This document shows positions 21,139 through 21,391 of a DNA stretch of 21,391 bases, in pieces. Both the position numbers and the translations under genes were made by a program. The stretch covers positions 1 to 21,391 of the IMG/VR virus record IMGVR_UViG_3300045790_001538; one strand, 5' to 3'. Each line of letters starts with the position of its first letter. Within the stretch, counting starts at the first letter, position 1. The notes beneath the pieces are model-generated. The model was not told the DNA's origin, ran no database searches, and saw only the letters and a list, made by a program, of their open reading frames with translations. The DNA comes from a virus.

Positions 21139-21391
21139 GCGCTGATTTCCCCCATATCAACATCAGTGGCTAAACCCAAAGTTCGAGAAGCCCGCTCTTC
21201 AGGGGTCGGTTTACGGTTTTGAACACGAGTCTCAAAATCGCTGAGTAGCCAGTTGTTCCAAGTTGCCGTCCAATCCAACTTCGTAGCGTTCTTCGTTGAG
21301 GCCCGCCAATAGTTGACGAACTTCTCAGTGGCAGTGTTCACATCCACACCAGGCACACGAGACGACGCCCATGACCTCATCTCATTTGTGA
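21135..21391 (-). CDS. Replication-initiator / DnaT-like protein, C-terminal part only
   Basis: The frame is open to the right edge, so the gene begins outside the window; ATG at 21380 is internal or alternative. The visible part, RSWASSRVPGVDVNTATEKF and NYWRAST, then KLDWTATWNNWLLS, matches the conserved C-terminal WxxTWxxW-type module at the end of phage replisome organisers and DnaT-like proteins, which bind helicase or ssDNA. The end (ASRTLGLATDVDMGEISA) is Ala/Glu-rich. The DNA-binding HTH half would be expected just outside the window. Confidence 0.78.
   Translation of the reverse strand, partial: TNEMRSWASSRVPGVDVNTATEKFVNYWRASTKNATKLDWTATWNNWLLSDFETRVQNRKPTPEERASRTLGLATDVDMGEISA

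Noticed and set aside
1-21391. CRISPR array, insertion sequence, integrase or toxin-antitoxin pair
   Set aside because: No repeated spacer pattern, transposase or recombinase motif, or recognisable toxin pair was seen on either strand.

Overview
The window is a continuous piece of a tailed, long-tailed (siphovirus-type) phage genome. All but one of the genes lie on the minus strand, so the genome reads from right to left. The host is probably an actinobacterium of moderate GC. This is inferred from the style of the proteins (SPP1-type portal, MuF protein, Gp37-like tail protein, a G-rich -1 slip site in the tail chaperones, an FmdB-like zinc ribbon), strong AGGAG-type ribosome sites and a candidate leaderless promoter. 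It is not proven, and no integrase or repressor is visible.

Right part, 21391 down to 15593: a tightly packed early/replication operon in which most genes overlap by ATGA or a few bases. It holds the C-terminal end of a replication-initiator-like protein, a possible helicase-loader-like protein, an SSB with a DTPF tail, a DPPY-type DNA methyltransferase, a Mre11/SbcD-like metallophosphoesterase, an FmdB-like zinc ribbon, and many small proteins. Several of these are Cys/His-rich and four are under 60 residues. The operon ends with a small winged-HTH protein.

Middle, about 15600 to 13890: a switch region. A near-consensus promoter (TTGACT, 17 bases, TATATT) begins at the stop codon of the HTH gene. 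An intrinsic terminator lies about 30 bases past the predicted start site, the layout of an antitermination-controlled late leader. After it come a tRNA-like element whose anticodon loop seems too short to carry an anticodon, two small genes, a lone plus-strand lipoprotein gene, an HNH endonuclease gene and a non-coding stretch with a C/G-rich candidate cos site. Because the window runs unbroken across this junction, the source is likely a circularised or permuted assembly, or a circular/concatemeric form.

Left part, 13890 to 1: the late structural operon in usual order. It opens with a compact zinc-finger primase-polymerase-like protein (unusual here), then small and large terminase, portal, MuF protein, scaffold, major capsid protein, four head-tail/neck proteins, major tail protein, two tail assembly chaperones joined by a -1 frameshift, a short tape measure, a Dit-like protein, a Gp37-like tail protein fused to a collar domain, and the start of another tail gene. 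Terminator-like hairpins with U-tracts precede the scaffold, capsid, tail tube and last tail genes; plain hairpins follow the capsid and tail tube genes. Together they suggest that RNA processing or attenuation sets the dose of the structural proteins.
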